Shown piece after piece: positions 55,401 through 59,940 of a stretch of 64,000 nt of DNA; within the stretch, counting starts at the first letter, position 1; every line of letters starts with the position of its first letter. The DNA is taken from contig OU015532.1 of assembly GCA_907165065.1 (NCBI GenBank), positions 35,072,339 through 35,136,338 of the forward strand. Direction: 5' to 3'. The position numbers were made by a program, and so were the translations under genes. The DNA is from Caprimulgus europaeus (Eukaryota; Chordata; Aves; Caprimulgiformes; Caprimulgidae). Under the pieces are notes generated by a model, which saw nothing but the letters and a program-made list of their open reading frames with translations, had not been told where the DNA came from and did not search any database.

Positions 55401-58400
55401 CTGAATGTCAGAATGCTTATACCTGTACTCCAGAATTCAAGCTCTAAATCAAAATTGATTTAGGATTGCTCTATAGTATGGAAAAATTGAATATTACTGC
55501 TCAATGCTGAGGAGCTGAGATTCATCCAGTTCTGCAAGATGATGATAATTTAATAATTCTGATTGCTTAAAGTTAGCATGAGGTTAGTGTTGTGCTGACA
55601 TCTGTCAGTTGGAAATGGTCTTTTCTACCTTCAGAAAATAGCTTTATTATTAAGTGTAACTGTATTTTGATGTTAATAATAATTAAAGCTTACAAAGTAC
55701 CATTGCTTTAGTGTTTTCCTTAAAGCTGTATTAGAAATCTGGTTTATGTTAATGTTAATTTCAAAATAAATATTATTATAAACAGGTAAAGTATGGCTGT
55801 GTATTAGAATATGTCTTAGGCTATCTCAGTGTTTTAACTACGTTTTAATTCTCTTAAAGATTAATATGTTGCTGAATTTTCAACTGGGAGAGGACTGTCC
55901 CTGTCCAGAGGAGATTCGGGATGAGTTATATGAATTTCATGATGATCTTCTAATGCACTGTGGTGAGTGACAAGGATTGGCTACATTTTTTGTTGGTCTT
56001 TTTGACACTTTGCATGGAAAAAGGAACAGATCTGTTAAAAAGAAATACTCATATGAGGGCTTTTTGTTAGATGTCTTACTGTCTACATGATGACTTTCCT
56101 GACGGACTTTGCATATTACAAAAATATGGGAAACCTGTGCATGGTTTTAAGTTTCATTGTTATATATCTATTAAATATTATCTTGGATTATTCTGTTTAT
56201 ATATAAATTTTAGACTTAATTGGTTAGATTACCTTGAAAGCTTTCTATAGGCATGTGTATGTGTACAAGCAGATAAAAGATAGTGAAAGAACATTATTAC
56301 TGTGAAGTTGAGCAATAGAAAATTTAAGAAATAGCACTAGGTGAGAGGTGGAGATGCTGCTGCTTTAGTTTAGGTTCCTGGTGTATACATAACTGTGATG
56401 GTCAAATATTACAAAACACTGTTGTGCTGCAGATCGTAGCTTGAGTTGCCCCAGTCATTGGATTTGAATTTCCTTAGGGTATCCTCAAGGGTGAACTATA
56501 TCAGATGCCCTGTGCAATTTGTGTGGGTTAAGGAATCATGTTTTATATGTGATGCCAAAAATGTTTTGTTAGTCTGTTGAGGTCTTAGTCTAATCAAGAA
56601 AATAATTGAATTATTAGTCCACTTACAGTGATACTAACATTATAGTTTGAGTCATCCAGTTATTACTGCTCGCTCCCAATAATTACGCAGTTAAAACTGA
56701 TACACACTTTTCATAAGCTTTTTCATATCTACCTACTTGGTAGATATATTGGTAGTCACTCTTCCGGAGCGTTTCTTGGTCCTATAGTTGACGGCACTCA
56801 TCTTGGTCAAGAAGAAGGGGACAGGGTCATTACAGTGAATTGACAGCTTCTCAAGTTCCTCCCCAGGAAAAGCACAGTAATCTTAATAGTTGCCTCCTCC
56901 TCCTCCTTCAGTTTGCTTGAGGTCACTTTTAAATGTTTACTAATGCAGTCTGCTACTTCCTTCTTCACTGGTTATCCCTAAAACCAGTTTTATCCAGTTC
57001 ATGGAATTGCATTCTTTTAGTGGCCTGTAATTAACAGTTTGTGATTTCTGTTTGTAGCCATGGTGCCTCCCATACCATTCTGTGCTTCCATTTTTAAAGC
57101 TTCTGCTATCACCTATGTGCTGCTATTTCTGAGTACGCTGTTAGAATCTCCAGCAACCATCAAGCTGTGATTTCGTCATAAGCCAATTACTGTTTTTCAA
57201 CTACCTCAACCTTAGCTTCAGCCAAAGATGAGTAGGTCAGTGGGTATCTAGGTTATCTTGTTTCTGAAGATGTTGCATAAGACAGTATCAGAAGTCCTTA
57301 AAATCAAAGTTTGTATATGTAAGATTAGCTACATTATGGGTGGAAAGTTAGTTGGTTTAATGTAATTTGGTTTTGACAAATCTGTGTTGATTGTTATTCA
57401 TCCTTGCCTCTGAGTGCTTACCAAAAGCTTTTTCTTTCATTCTAGCATTTTTCTTACAGGTGTTAAAGTGGATAGTTAATATCTCCATAGCTACTCCTCT
57501 TTCTCTCAACTTTTATTAAGACAGATACAGTCATCTCCATTGTGCAGTCACTTAACACTTGATCTGACCTCTGGTTTTCAAAGATAATACTTGGCGTCAG
57601 AGAGTTCTCTGAGACTGCAGGATGGAGTTTATGGAAGAACCCCAACCTACCTGGAAATGTCTTAACTCTGCAATATATTTATTTTATTCTGAAATCTTGT
57701 TGCTGGTATTACTGTTGAATTAGCTTAGCACCTAATCACTTTCCATCTTTTCAGGAGGTAAAACCCTACTGATTGTGAGGCTGTTTTCTTTTTAGGAGTG
57801 TACTTTTATTATTGTTTACTACATAAATGTGTGTGTTGAATGAGAGAGAGAATTGAAGATAGAGAAAGCACAGTCTCGTGATTAAACTAGTTTAATGATC
57901 CTCTGGATTCTAAACAAAACCATATTCATTAGTTTGTACAGTTCTGTCATAGGTGGTCGCTGCAGATAAATGCTCCTCATCTGTGTCCTGACTTAATCCT
58001 GAAAATCACAGCTGCAGATGAAATGAATAGGACTTGTGCTTGGAATATTTAATCAGCTTTTTAATACTAAGTATACTTTGCGGTCTAAGTGGAAAAATAT
58101 GTATGCAATCAAGTAATTAAAGGCTGCTTCATAATGAATGTATGCAAATAATCTGAATTAAAGTTACTCAGGCAGTCTTAATCCTAACATGTCCTAACTG
58201 TGAGTAGTTATTTTTTCCAGCCAAATAATAGTCCTCTATAATATTTTTGTGTGTAATTTCATGGTTATAAACAAACCAAACAAATTTATAACAGGTTTTT
58301 ATTGCATATTATCAAATTGACGCTTATCTGGGTTGGAACCATCTGTTCCAGTGCACAGACCTGTGCCAGTTGAATTAAGTGATTAGCCAGTAGCAACATG

Positions 58401-59940
58401 AGGTGGTCAGCTTCTGAATGGATTGCAGCTCTAAGAGGATGCAGAATGAATGATGAATGATAGGGAGCAGTGAATGAGACCCCGTCGGAAGCAGTCCCAG
58501 ACCCTATCTCCTCCAGTCCAACACTGTCTTCACTTGTCATCCCAGTGCATTCTTTCTTGTCTGTCCATGTCAGCTTCTCAAGACTTCTCCTTTCAGTGTC
58601 TGCCTCTTGCTTCCAGGGCCTAGCCTTTTTTAATGCTAGATAGTTCCTTGCTTTCTTCAACATCCTTGTCTACTTTCTCTTTCCTCTACTTACTGGCTTA
58701 ATTTCCCATTCTTACTTTTCCAGACTCTGACTGTAGCCTTCTTTCATTCTTAGCTTTTCATTTTGTCCAGCCAGCCTCACTTTTCCCGTTCCTTGAATTC
58801 CAAGTGTAGTCTCCAGTTTCAGTTTCTGTTTCTCTCTTTCTCTCCCACCGCCTCTGAAATTTTTTCTTCCTAGTCACTTAGTCACTCCTAGTCATAGCTT
58901 TAATTCCTGCCAGCGGCAAAGTTTCTGCAACCTGGTGCCACATTTCAGTTCTTTTTTTCTTTCTCAGTGTTTTTTTGGTTTGGTCTTTTTTTTTATAATA
59001 CCAGTTTTAGCCTCTGCAGCTTATTCTTTTCCCTGTGCTCCAGCTTGTATCTCTTTAGTATTCTGTCTGGAAATCTTTTCCTTTTCTCAATTTCACTTTG
59101 ATCAGCAGCCAAACAGCAAAAGCTTACATTGCAGCTTGGCACAATTAGCTCTGGTCTGAAGGGAACCTGCTTAGATGTTCTGTGCTTCTGCACATAACAC
59201 ATGTGGTACCTGATCATCCCTCAGAGGTGTGAAAGATTTGAAAGTGCTTTGAATGGTTGTGAAGCAATGTAGTGAACTGAACTGTATTAAACTGCCTTGT
59301 GAAATGACATCCCATCTCATTGGATACATTTTAATGAAAAACATGTATCACCAGTATAATCTCTGAACATCTGGCTTCTCACAGTTTTAAATTCAGTTAA
59401 TATGTTTGTTTATGACTGCTAAATATCTCAGCTGAAAAATTGTACTGTGAGATACAGCCATACATTTCTTCCTTTAGCTTACATTCTTCACTACGAAACA
59501 AAAGATCATATATTTAATCAAATACAACTCTGAGTCAAAATTCAGTGCCATAATAGAATCTTTGAAAAATAGTACCACTTTGGTCATAATACTGAAAAAA
59601 TGTGTACTGAAATAAACATAATTTGAGGGGTGCTACTGTAGCTAACGTGTTAAAGCTGCTTGCCTAACTACATTTTTTTTTTCTGTACGAAATTTGCTGG
59701 TTAAAAAAAATTCCTGTAGATATTTTGACATTATTTAAATATTGAAGGACTTTATCTTCAAAGGTTAAGTTTTGTTTCTAACCAGTTTTATTATCTGCTA
59801 AGGTATTCCACTAGAAGAGGAGGAGGAGGAAGAGGAAGATTCCTCCTTGACTGGCAAACTCCGTTCATTAGTGTACAAAATCAAAGGTCCACCAAAAGCA
59901 GAAAAAGTAGAACCTAAGGAGGAAGAAGAGAAATCTCCTA
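1407..59940 (+). CDS. RYR3: RYR3, ryanodine receptor 3, partial (30 internal exons joined)
   Basis: This is a homotetrameric intracellular Ca2+ release channel of the ER/SR membrane; the part seen here is all cytoplasmic. Thirty exons with AG/GT boundaries and consistent phases give about 1,710 codons with no internal stop. Identity as RYR3 rather than RYR1 or RYR2 rests on remembered protein similarity: WRVEPLRI and SGNNRT in the N-terminal part, [17 protein letters not shown] after SPRY1, [12 protein letters not shown] at SPRY2, and [17 protein letters not shown] in the solenoid. The very short divergent region 2 between SPRY2 and SPRY3 also fits RYR3. Domains in order are MIR end, RIH-type solenoid, SPRY1, two RyR repeats, SPRY2, SPRY3 and the start of the bridging solenoid. 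The start codon, EF-hands and pore are outside the window. Exon numbers used here are local to the window. Confidence 0.96.
1540..2802 (-). mobile_element. CR1 LINE, 5'-truncated, antisense (intron 1)
   Basis: A non-LTR retrotransposon fragment read on the minus strand. Its 3' end (agaatcatagaatgg on the + strand) is at about 1540 and the 5' truncation at about 2802. The minus strand encodes the back half of a reverse transcriptase: [37 protein letters not shown] and the catalytic FADDTKLGG, then a 216-codon open stretch (1647-2297) with [20 protein letters not shown] and [15 protein letters not shown]. The frame changes between about 2297 and 2336, so the copy is broken but only lightly decayed. 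Antisense ORFs on the + strand over this interval are shadows. Confidence 0.95.
3404..3560 (+). CDS. RYR3: RYR3 exon 2 of window (MIR domain)
   Basis: 157 bp, acceptor gtttag, donor gtaaac. It encodes [20 protein letters not shown], then [18 protein letters not shown] and [10 protein letters not shown]. This is the MIR-type beta-hairpin of the N-terminal domain shared by ryanodine and IP3 receptors. It ends on a complete codon. Confidence 0.95.
3561..9283. other. Intron 2 (5.7 kb), mostly unassigned
   Basis: AT-rich intron. Apart from the CR1 3' end near 5287-5392 I see only short homopolymer tracts (poly-T near 6685) and a CR1-like tail string near 7110. No exon or RNA gene is apparent. Confidence 0.7.
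5287..5392 (-). mobile_element. CR1 LINE 3'-end fragment, antisense
   Basis: It begins with aatcatagaataattctgg and continues ggaagggacc, the reverse of the CR1 3' terminus. Similarity fades after about 5392. About 105 bp of an old, 5'-truncated copy. Confidence 0.8.
9284..9457 (+). CDS. RYR3: RYR3 exon 3 of window (MIR domain)
   Basis: 174 bp (58 codons), phase 0 at both ends, acceptor cttctcag, donor gtaatg. It encodes [18 protein letters not shown], then [18 protein letters not shown] and [23 protein letters not shown] fits RYR3. The exon follows a 5.7-kb intron. Confidence 0.95.
9458..13185. other. Intron 3 (3.7 kb) with an unexplained less AT-rich block
   Basis: The flanks are ordinary AT-rich intron. 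Between about 10140 and 12250 the sequence is visibly less AT-rich, with several short open stretches on both strands, such as a 97-codon + ORF at 11314-11607 and a 63-codon minus ORF at 11384-11575. None resembles a protein I know. It may be an old, decayed insertion; no boundaries or duplications were found. Confidence 0.45.
13186..13307 (+). CDS. RYR3: RYR3 exon 4 of window (MIR end / start of solenoid)
   Basis: 122 bp, acceptor caatag, donor gtaatt. It encodes [19 protein letters not shown], then [30 protein letters not shown] is near-invariant in ryanodine receptors. The exon ends with two bases of a Ser codon. Confidence 0.95.
13308..14634. other. Intron 4, nothing identified
   Basis: AT-rich intron without recognisable repeat, exon or RNA gene. 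Introns 5 (14804-15827), 6 (15964-17548) and 7 (17645-18336) are likewise plain, with only short TA, AG and poly-T tracts. Confidence 0.7.
14635..14803 (+). CDS. RYR3: RYR3 exon 5 of window (N-terminal solenoid)
   Basis: 169 bp, acceptor ccatag, donor gtacag. It encodes [38 protein letters not shown] and [14 protein letters not shown]. The variable linker (TLSPSALP) is short, as in RYR3, where RYR1 carries a longer Gly/Pro-rich insert. It begins the RIH-type helical domain. Confidence 0.95.
15828..15963 (+). CDS. RYR3: RYR3 exon 6 of window (RIH-type domain)
   Basis: 136 bp, acceptor tgtttag, donor gtaagt. It encodes [37 protein letters not shown] and LNLLYKLL, part of the armadillo-like helical solenoid. 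It ends with one base of an Ala codon. Confidence 0.95.
17549..17644 (+). CDS. RYR3: RYR3 exon 7 of window (RIH-type domain)
   Basis: 96 bp, phase 1 at both ends, acceptor ttccag, donor gtgaga. It encodes [16 protein letters not shown] and [15 protein letters not shown]. The LIRGNR and DWL(I/V)SKLDRLE motifs are conserved in all ryanodine receptors. It is a frame-neutral exon. Confidence 0.95.
18337..18455 (+). CDS. RYR3: RYR3 exon 8 of window (RIH-type domain)
   Basis: 119 bp, acceptor atacag, donor gtatgt. It encodes [17 protein letters not shown] and [33 protein letters not shown] is a hallmark of ryanodine receptors; the Tyr before the last Lys replaces the usual His. Confidence 0.95.
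18456..20909. other. Intron 8 (2.5 kb), unassigned
   Basis: No known repeat. It carries two overlapping minus-strand ORFs of 124 and 127 codons (18572-18946, 18706-19089) and one of 171 codons (19796-20311). See the separate entry for the last one. Confidence 0.6.
19796..20311 (-). other. Unexplained 171-codon open reading frame, antisense in intron 8
   Basis: An uninterrupted ATG-to-stop frame of 171 codons on the strand opposite to RYR3. I recognise no domain. Visible features are a Lys/Ser/Gln-rich middle and one hydrophobic stretch, [18 protein letters not shown], about three quarters of the way along that could span a membrane. There is no ryanodine receptor or CR1 similarity. The local sequence is less AT-rich than its surroundings, which alone lowers stop frequency. 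It is most likely not a gene, but longer than expected by chance. Confidence 0.25.
20910..21043 (+). CDS. RYR3: RYR3 exon 9 of window (end of N-terminal solenoid)
   Basis: 134 bp, acceptor ctttaag after a T-rich tract, donor gtataa. It encodes [39 protein letters not shown] and INDVT. LPRR and ANQNLICDN are RYR3-like. It ends with two bases of a Ser codon. Confidence 0.95.
21346..21350 (+). repeat. Left target-site duplication of the solo LTR (gtatg)
   Basis: gtatg directly precedes the LTR, matching gtatg at 22417-22421 just after it. Confidence 0.75.
21351..22416 (-). mobile_element. Solo LTR of an endogenous retrovirus, antisense (intron 9)
   Basis: A 1,066-bp GC-richer block in an AT-rich intron. 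On the minus strand it starts TGCACTGGGTTGG and ends AAACCACCTCA, the TG...CA ends of a retroviral LTR. It is flanked by the 5-bp direct repeat gtatg at 21346-21350 and 22417-22421. From memory it resembles a bird LTR family whose minus-strand form opens with a GGGTTTG-like U3 and ends in a CCACCACA-like terminus. No internal coding region follows, so it is a solo LTR left by recombination between two LTRs. The intact target repeat and clear ends suggest moderate age. Open + strand frames here are not genes. Confidence 0.85.
22417..22421 (+). repeat. Right target-site duplication of the solo LTR (gtatg)
   Basis: gtatg directly follows the CA end of the LTR; identical to 21346-21350. Confidence 0.75.
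22751..22992 (+). CDS. RYR3: RYR3 exon 10 of window (SPRY1, first part)
   Basis: 242 bp, acceptor ttccttag, donor gtaagt. It encodes [55 protein letters not shown] and [20 protein letters not shown]. This is the SPRY1 beta-sandwich, the region that in RYR1 contributes to the FKBP-binding face. It lies 335 bp after the solo LTR ending at 22416. Confidence 0.96.
22993..24463. other. Intron 10, first unassigned part
   Basis: Plain AT-rich intron between exon 10 and the LTR at 24464. No repeat family, exon or RNA gene recognised. The stretch 25073-26810, after the LTR, is similar. Confidence 0.7.
24464..25067 (-). mobile_element. Solo LTR, second family, copy 1, antisense (intron 10)
   Basis: A 604-bp block. 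On the minus strand it starts TGTTATGGTTTTTGC and ends GTTAAACTATCACA. It aligns along its length with the copy at 31283-31862: the shared pieces include gaggttgagataagaacaat-like text, a TAA-rich microsatellite-like middle, and tgatgtgatatgat. Flanks are gaagg at 24459-24463 and gaagc at 25068-25072, four of five bases alike. It looks like a retroviral LTR of a family widespread in birds (from memory); no internal region is present. Confidence 0.82.
26811..26879 (-). mobile_element. CR1 LINE 3' end, antisense, left half of a split copy
   Basis: Begins acagaatcatagaatgg and runs to the atctttc at 26873-26879. The same copy appears to resume at 28407 (atctttcactagatcagg), judged by the continuous layout of the copy at 34530. 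About 1.5 kb of younger CR1 material sits between the halves. Confidence 0.75.
26880..27331 (+). mobile_element. CR1 LINE 3' portion, sense orientation
   Basis: A 5'-truncated CR1 in the + direction. It includes gaggaaaggctgagagagc, gttcagcctggagaagagc and aggaagaacttctttcc, typical of the 3' third of CR1 ORF2 and the 3' UTR. It ends ctcctatgattctataatt at about 27331. It abuts, tail to tail, the antisense copy that starts at 27333. Confidence 0.88.
27333..28317 (-). mobile_element. CR1 LINE, antisense, with internal deletion
   Basis: The 3' end (aatagaatcatagaat) is at about 27333. The minus strand encodes [18 protein letters not shown] (27420-27728) and, further right, [36 protein letters not shown] and [11 protein letters not shown] (27959-28243). 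Near 28000 the sequence jumps from the back of the reverse transcriptase to its front, so the catalytic middle is missing. Confidence 0.88.
28318..28406 (+). mobile_element. Inverted CR1 piece at the 5' edge of the antisense copy
   Basis: In + orientation this encodes [14 protein letters not shown], the same stretch encoded on the minus strand at about 28180-28240. The two are inverted copies around a spacer of about 85 bp, as expected of a LINE 5' inversion. It ends in two copies of an 18-bp unit. Confidence 0.75.
28372..28407 (+). repeat. 18-bp tandem duplication
   Basis: gggtacttaattctctga occurs twice in a row (28372-28389 and 28390-28407) at the edge of the inverted CR1 piece. Confidence 0.95.
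28407..28505 (-). mobile_element. CR1 LINE, antisense, right half of the split copy
   Basis: It resumes with atctttcactagatcagg and continues ggttgcttaaagcccc and cttgagcacttccaac. In the copy at 34530 the equivalent text directly follows the 3' end, which supports a single older copy interrupted between 26879 and 28407. Similarity ends near 28505. Confidence 0.75.
28929..29121 (+). CDS. RYR3: RYR3 exon 11 of window (SPRY1, second part)
   Basis: 193 bp, acceptor atcccag, donor gtaagt. It encodes [37 protein letters not shown] and [19 protein letters not shown]. It ends with AA, completed to Lys by the next exon. It follows the 5.9-kb intron that holds one LTR and the nested CR1 pile. Confidence 0.96.
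29122..31277. other. Intron 11, first part; nothing identified
   Basis: AT-rich intron after exon 11. A pyrimidine-rich run lies near 30720-30910 on the + strand. No repeat family or exon recognised. The stretch 31868-33610 after the LTR is equally plain. Confidence 0.7.
31283..31862 (-). mobile_element. Solo LTR, second family, copy 2, antisense (intron 11)
   Basis: A 580-bp block, relative of the copy at 24464. On the minus strand it starts TGTCCTGGTTTTGCTGGGAT and ends AAACTACTACA. Flanks are ttagt at 31278-31282 and ttagc at 31863-31867, four of five alike. Between the ends lie a purine-rich segment and a TAA-rich tract. The start matches, from memory, a bird LTR opening TGTCCTGGTTT. No internal region; a solo LTR. 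Confidence 0.85.
33611..33827 (+). CDS. RYR3: RYR3 exon 12 of window (SPRY1 end / linker to P1)
   Basis: 217 bp, acceptor tgcacag, donor gtatgt. It encodes [39 protein letters not shown], and [19 protein letters not shown] before TSQ. The [11 protein letters not shown] segment matches RYR3 better than RYR1 or RYR2. The next intron is only 211 bp. Confidence 0.96.
34039..34143 (+). CDS. RYR3: RYR3 exon 13 of window (P1 domain, RyR repeat 1)
   Basis: 105 bp, phase 0 at both ends, acceptor ttccttag, donor gtatgt. It encodes [20 protein letters not shown] and [15 protein letters not shown], the first RyR repeat (LAENIHELW...GW.YG). Phe stands where the usual motif has Pro (LPPHLE). Intron 12, just before it, is the shortest here at 211 bp. 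Confidence 0.96.
34530..37535 (-). mobile_element. Long CR1 LINE with endonuclease and reverse transcriptase remnants, antisense (intron 13)
   Basis: About 3 kb, the fullest CR1 here. The 3' end (ggaatcatagaatggtttgg) is at about 34530; the 5' edge is near 37535. On the minus strand, from the right: [19 protein letters not shown] and [19 protein letters not shown] of the APE-type endonuclease (to about 36483), [19 protein letters not shown] of the reverse transcriptase (35586-35981), [10 protein letters not shown] and FADGIKL (35306-35596), and the C-terminal part (to about 34950). The copy is dead: the frame changes several times, endonuclease GDFNHP reads GHFNHP near 36955, and the catalytic FADD reads FADG near 35405. 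Confidence 0.95.
37536..38165. other. Intron 13, 3' part; nothing identified
   Basis: AT-rich sequence between the CR1 and exon 14. A 71-codon + ORF at 37724-37939 has no similarity I recognise. Confidence 0.7.
38166..38269 (+). CDS. RYR3: RYR3 exon 14 of window (P1 domain, RyR repeat 1)
   Basis: 104 bp, acceptor gttacag, donor gtgagc. It encodes [20 protein letters not shown] and [14 protein letters not shown], ending with AA of a Lys codon. R.DDNKR.HPCLV is conserved. Intron 13, before it, is 4 kb and mostly a single CR1. Confidence 0.95.
38719..38802 (+). CDS. RYR3: RYR3 exon 15 of window (P1 domain, between the repeats)
   Basis: 84 bp, phase 2 at both ends, acceptor ttggcag, donor gtatgt. 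It encodes [20 protein letters not shown] and KKVKLPK. The donor was placed so that AA plus the T of the next exon gives Asn in [14 protein letters not shown], as in the family. Confidence 0.93.
38803..40535. other. Intron 15 (1.7 kb), nothing identified
   Basis: AT-rich, with a short (AT)n run near 39330 and a poly-A stretch near 39760. No repeat family recognised. Confidence 0.7.
40536..40695 (+). CDS. RYR3: RYR3 exon 16 of window (P1 domain, RyR repeat 2)
   Basis: 160 bp, acceptor cttacag, donor gtaagg. It encodes [38 protein letters not shown] and [15 protein letters not shown]. This is the second RyR repeat ([12 protein letters not shown]...GWTYG). Confidence 0.96.
41113..41260 (+). CDS. 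RYR3: RYR3 exon 17 of window (P1 end / linker to SPRY2)
   Basis: 148 bp, acceptor cttttag, donor gtatgc. It encodes [40 protein letters not shown] and NIEPPDQEI. It completes repeat 2 (NPRLVPY..LD..TK.SN.DSL). Confidence 0.96.
41887..41954 (+). mobile_element. CR1 LINE 3'-end fragment, sense (intron 17)
   Basis: Only the last 70 bp or so: actgggggttggaactagatg, then ggtcccttccaaccc and the tail attctatgattctatgatt. Strongly 5'-truncated. Confidence 0.9.
42294..42499 (+). CDS. RYR3: RYR3 exon 18 of window (SPRY2, first part)
   Basis: 206 bp, acceptor tttacag, donor gtcagt, which is less usual but fits the frame. It encodes [40 protein letters not shown] and [35 protein letters not shown] is an RYR3-type linker. 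Confidence 0.95.
43208..43382 (+). CDS. RYR3: RYR3 exon 19 of window (SPRY2, second part)
   Basis: 175 bp, acceptor ccttcag, donor gtaatt. It encodes [38 protein letters not shown] and [28 protein letters not shown]....I.FTLNGE is typical of SPRY domains. Confidence 0.96.
43383..45008. other. Intron 19 (1.6 kb), nothing identified
   Basis: Plain AT-rich intron. Introns 17 and 18 outside the CR1 tail are similar. Confidence 0.7.
45009..45217 (+). CDS. RYR3: RYR3 exon 20 of window (SPRY2 end)
   Basis: 209 bp, acceptor ttcttag, donor gtaaca. It encodes [40 protein letters not shown] and [32 protein letters not shown] and MWFSKRLP.F are conserved. Confidence 0.96.
45767..45821 (+). repeat. 55-bp direct repeat, copy 1 (intron 20)
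   Basis: Matches 46732-46786 at 52 of 55 positions, including 39 identical bases in a row (45783-45821, starting ttttgtataaaatattcc). The copies are 965 bp apart and lie on either side of exon 21. No known family recognised. Confidence 0.92.
46487..46671 (+). CDS. RYR3: RYR3 exon 21 of window (SPRY2-SPRY3 linker)
   Basis: 185 bp, acceptor ttttag, donor gttagg (weak). It encodes [38 protein letters not shown], then a diverged tail, [19 protein letters not shown] and QK. The tail stands where RYR1 and RYR2 carry the long divergent region 2. A 55-bp direct repeat lies on both sides of this exon. Confidence 0.94.
46732..46786 (+). repeat. 55-bp direct repeat, copy 2 (intron 21)
   Basis: Second copy of the 45767 repeat; the identical core is 46748-46786, ending ttccacaagg. 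It starts 60 bp after the donor site of exon 21. Confidence 0.92.
47431..47467 (+). CDS. RYR3: RYR3 exon 22 of window (37-bp microexon)
   Basis: 37 bp, acceptor ctttag after a T-rich tract, donor gtaagt. One base completes Arg, then 12 codons encode [12 protein letters not shown]. The frame joins exon 21 (QKR) to exon 23 (YFYSLRIF). It aligns with the short KQMQEILSHTTTQ segment remembered from mammalian RYR3. Too short to be found as an ORF, it is supported by phase and splice sites. Confidence 0.88.
47821..47981 (+). CDS. RYR3: RYR3 exon 23 of window (SPRY3, first part)
   Basis: 161 bp, acceptor tcttttcag, donor gtatgg. It encodes [39 protein letters not shown] and [14 protein letters not shown]. 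The FAGQ(D/E)PS.VWVGW opening marks SPRY3. Confidence 0.96.
48524..48689 (+). CDS. RYR3: RYR3 exon 24 of window (SPRY3, second part)
   Basis: 166 bp, acceptor tctttcag, donor gtatta. It encodes [40 protein letters not shown] and [15 protein letters not shown]. The SNCYM.WGGD and DLATG..(S/T)FTANG motifs are conserved. Confidence 0.96.
48690..52034. other. Intron 24 (3.3 kb), no known repeat
   Basis: AT-rich intron. A 109-codon + ORF at 49400-49729 shows no similarity I recognise. Two overlapping hairpin sequences lie at 50791-50840. Confidence 0.65.
50791..50840. repeat. Two overlapping, mutually exclusive inverted repeats
   Basis: A perfect 11-bp inverted repeat, ctgaaaaaact at 50806-50816 with agttttttcag at 50830-50840. 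It overlaps a 13-of-15 inverted repeat, attctgaataaagtt at 50791-50805 with aactttattctgaat at 50813-50827. Only one stem can form at a time. Confidence 0.85.
52035..52121 (+). CDS. RYR3: RYR3 exon 25 of window (SPRY3 end)
   Basis: 87 bp (29 codons), phase 0 at both ends, acceptor cttctag, donor gtacag. It encodes [18 protein letters not shown] and [21 protein letters not shown] and FELGK are conserved. It is a frame-neutral exon. Confidence 0.95.
52503..52729 (+). CDS. RYR3: RYR3 exon 26 of window (start of large solenoid)
   Basis: 227 bp, acceptor gtttcag, donor gtacat. It encodes [60 protein letters not shown] and [24 protein letters not shown] and [11 protein letters not shown] are conserved. 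Confidence 0.96.
53718..54519 (+). CDS. RYR3: RYR3 exon 27 of window (802-bp large exon)
   Basis: This is the longest exon here: 802 bp, acceptor aaaacag, donor gtgacc. It encodes 267 full codons: [118 protein letters not shown]. Then comes a charged Glu/Lys-rich segment ([17 protein letters not shown]) and [14 protein letters not shown]. The charged segment stands where RYR1 has a far longer acidic run. Ryanodine receptors keep one very large exon at this position. Confidence 0.97.
54757..54835 (+). mobile_element. CR1 LINE 3'-end fragment, sense (intron 27)
   Basis: Contains ctttggaccaggtgaccttt, ggacccttcctacccaattc and the tail tattctatgatttct. About 80 bp, starting roughly 240 bp after exon 27. 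Confidence 0.85.
55063..55263 (+). CDS. RYR3: RYR3 exon 28 of window (solenoid)
   Basis: 201 bp (67 codons), phase 0 at both ends, acceptor atcctag, donor gtaata. It encodes [59 protein letters not shown] and [16 protein letters not shown] is near-invariant. The Met is internal, not a start. Confidence 0.96.
55860..55962 (+). CDS. RYR3: RYR3 exon 29 of window (solenoid)
   Basis: 103 bp, acceptor cttaaag, donor gtgagt. It encodes [19 protein letters not shown] and [22 protein letters not shown] and CPCPEEIR...L.FH.DL..HCG are typical of the family. It ends with one base of a Gly codon. Confidence 0.95.
55963..57264. other. Intron 29, first part; unassigned
   Basis: Plain intron up to about 56700, then a less AT-rich part (56740-57264) that may belong to the old CR1 next to it, though I could not align it. 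Confidence 0.5.
57265..57650 (-). mobile_element. Old, diverged CR1-type LINE reverse transcriptase remnant, antisense (intron 29)
   Basis: The order of similar pieces matches the antisense reverse transcriptase part of the 34530 copy: gacagtatcagaagtcctt against gacagtgtcagatgccttg, then ttttgacaaatctgtgttga against the TTGGTGAAGCCATGCTGGTT region, then ggttttcaaagataatact. Divergence is much higher than for the other CR1 copies, so it is older. Boundaries are approximate. Confidence 0.6.
58280..59220. other. Pyrimidine-rich region with antisense ORFs (intron 29)
   Basis: The + strand is strongly C/T-rich, so the minus strand is A/G-rich. The minus strand has a 125-codon ORF (58286-58663), a 74-codon ORF (58993-59217) and an AATAAA near 58300. 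Charged residues dominate as expected of A/G-rich sequence. No family recognised; possibly an old unnamed repeat. Confidence 0.35.
59803..59940 (+). CDS. RYR3: RYR3 exon 30 of window (acidic divergent region 3)
   Basis: 138 bp, phase 1 at both ends, acceptor tgctaag, donor gtaagt. It encodes [38 protein letters not shown] and EEEEKSP. The run of eight Glu and the YKIKGPPK motif fit RYR3's version of divergent region 3, which is shorter and less acidic than that of RYR1. It ends with A of a codon, probably Thr. The next exon was not found up to base 64000. Confidence 0.95.
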
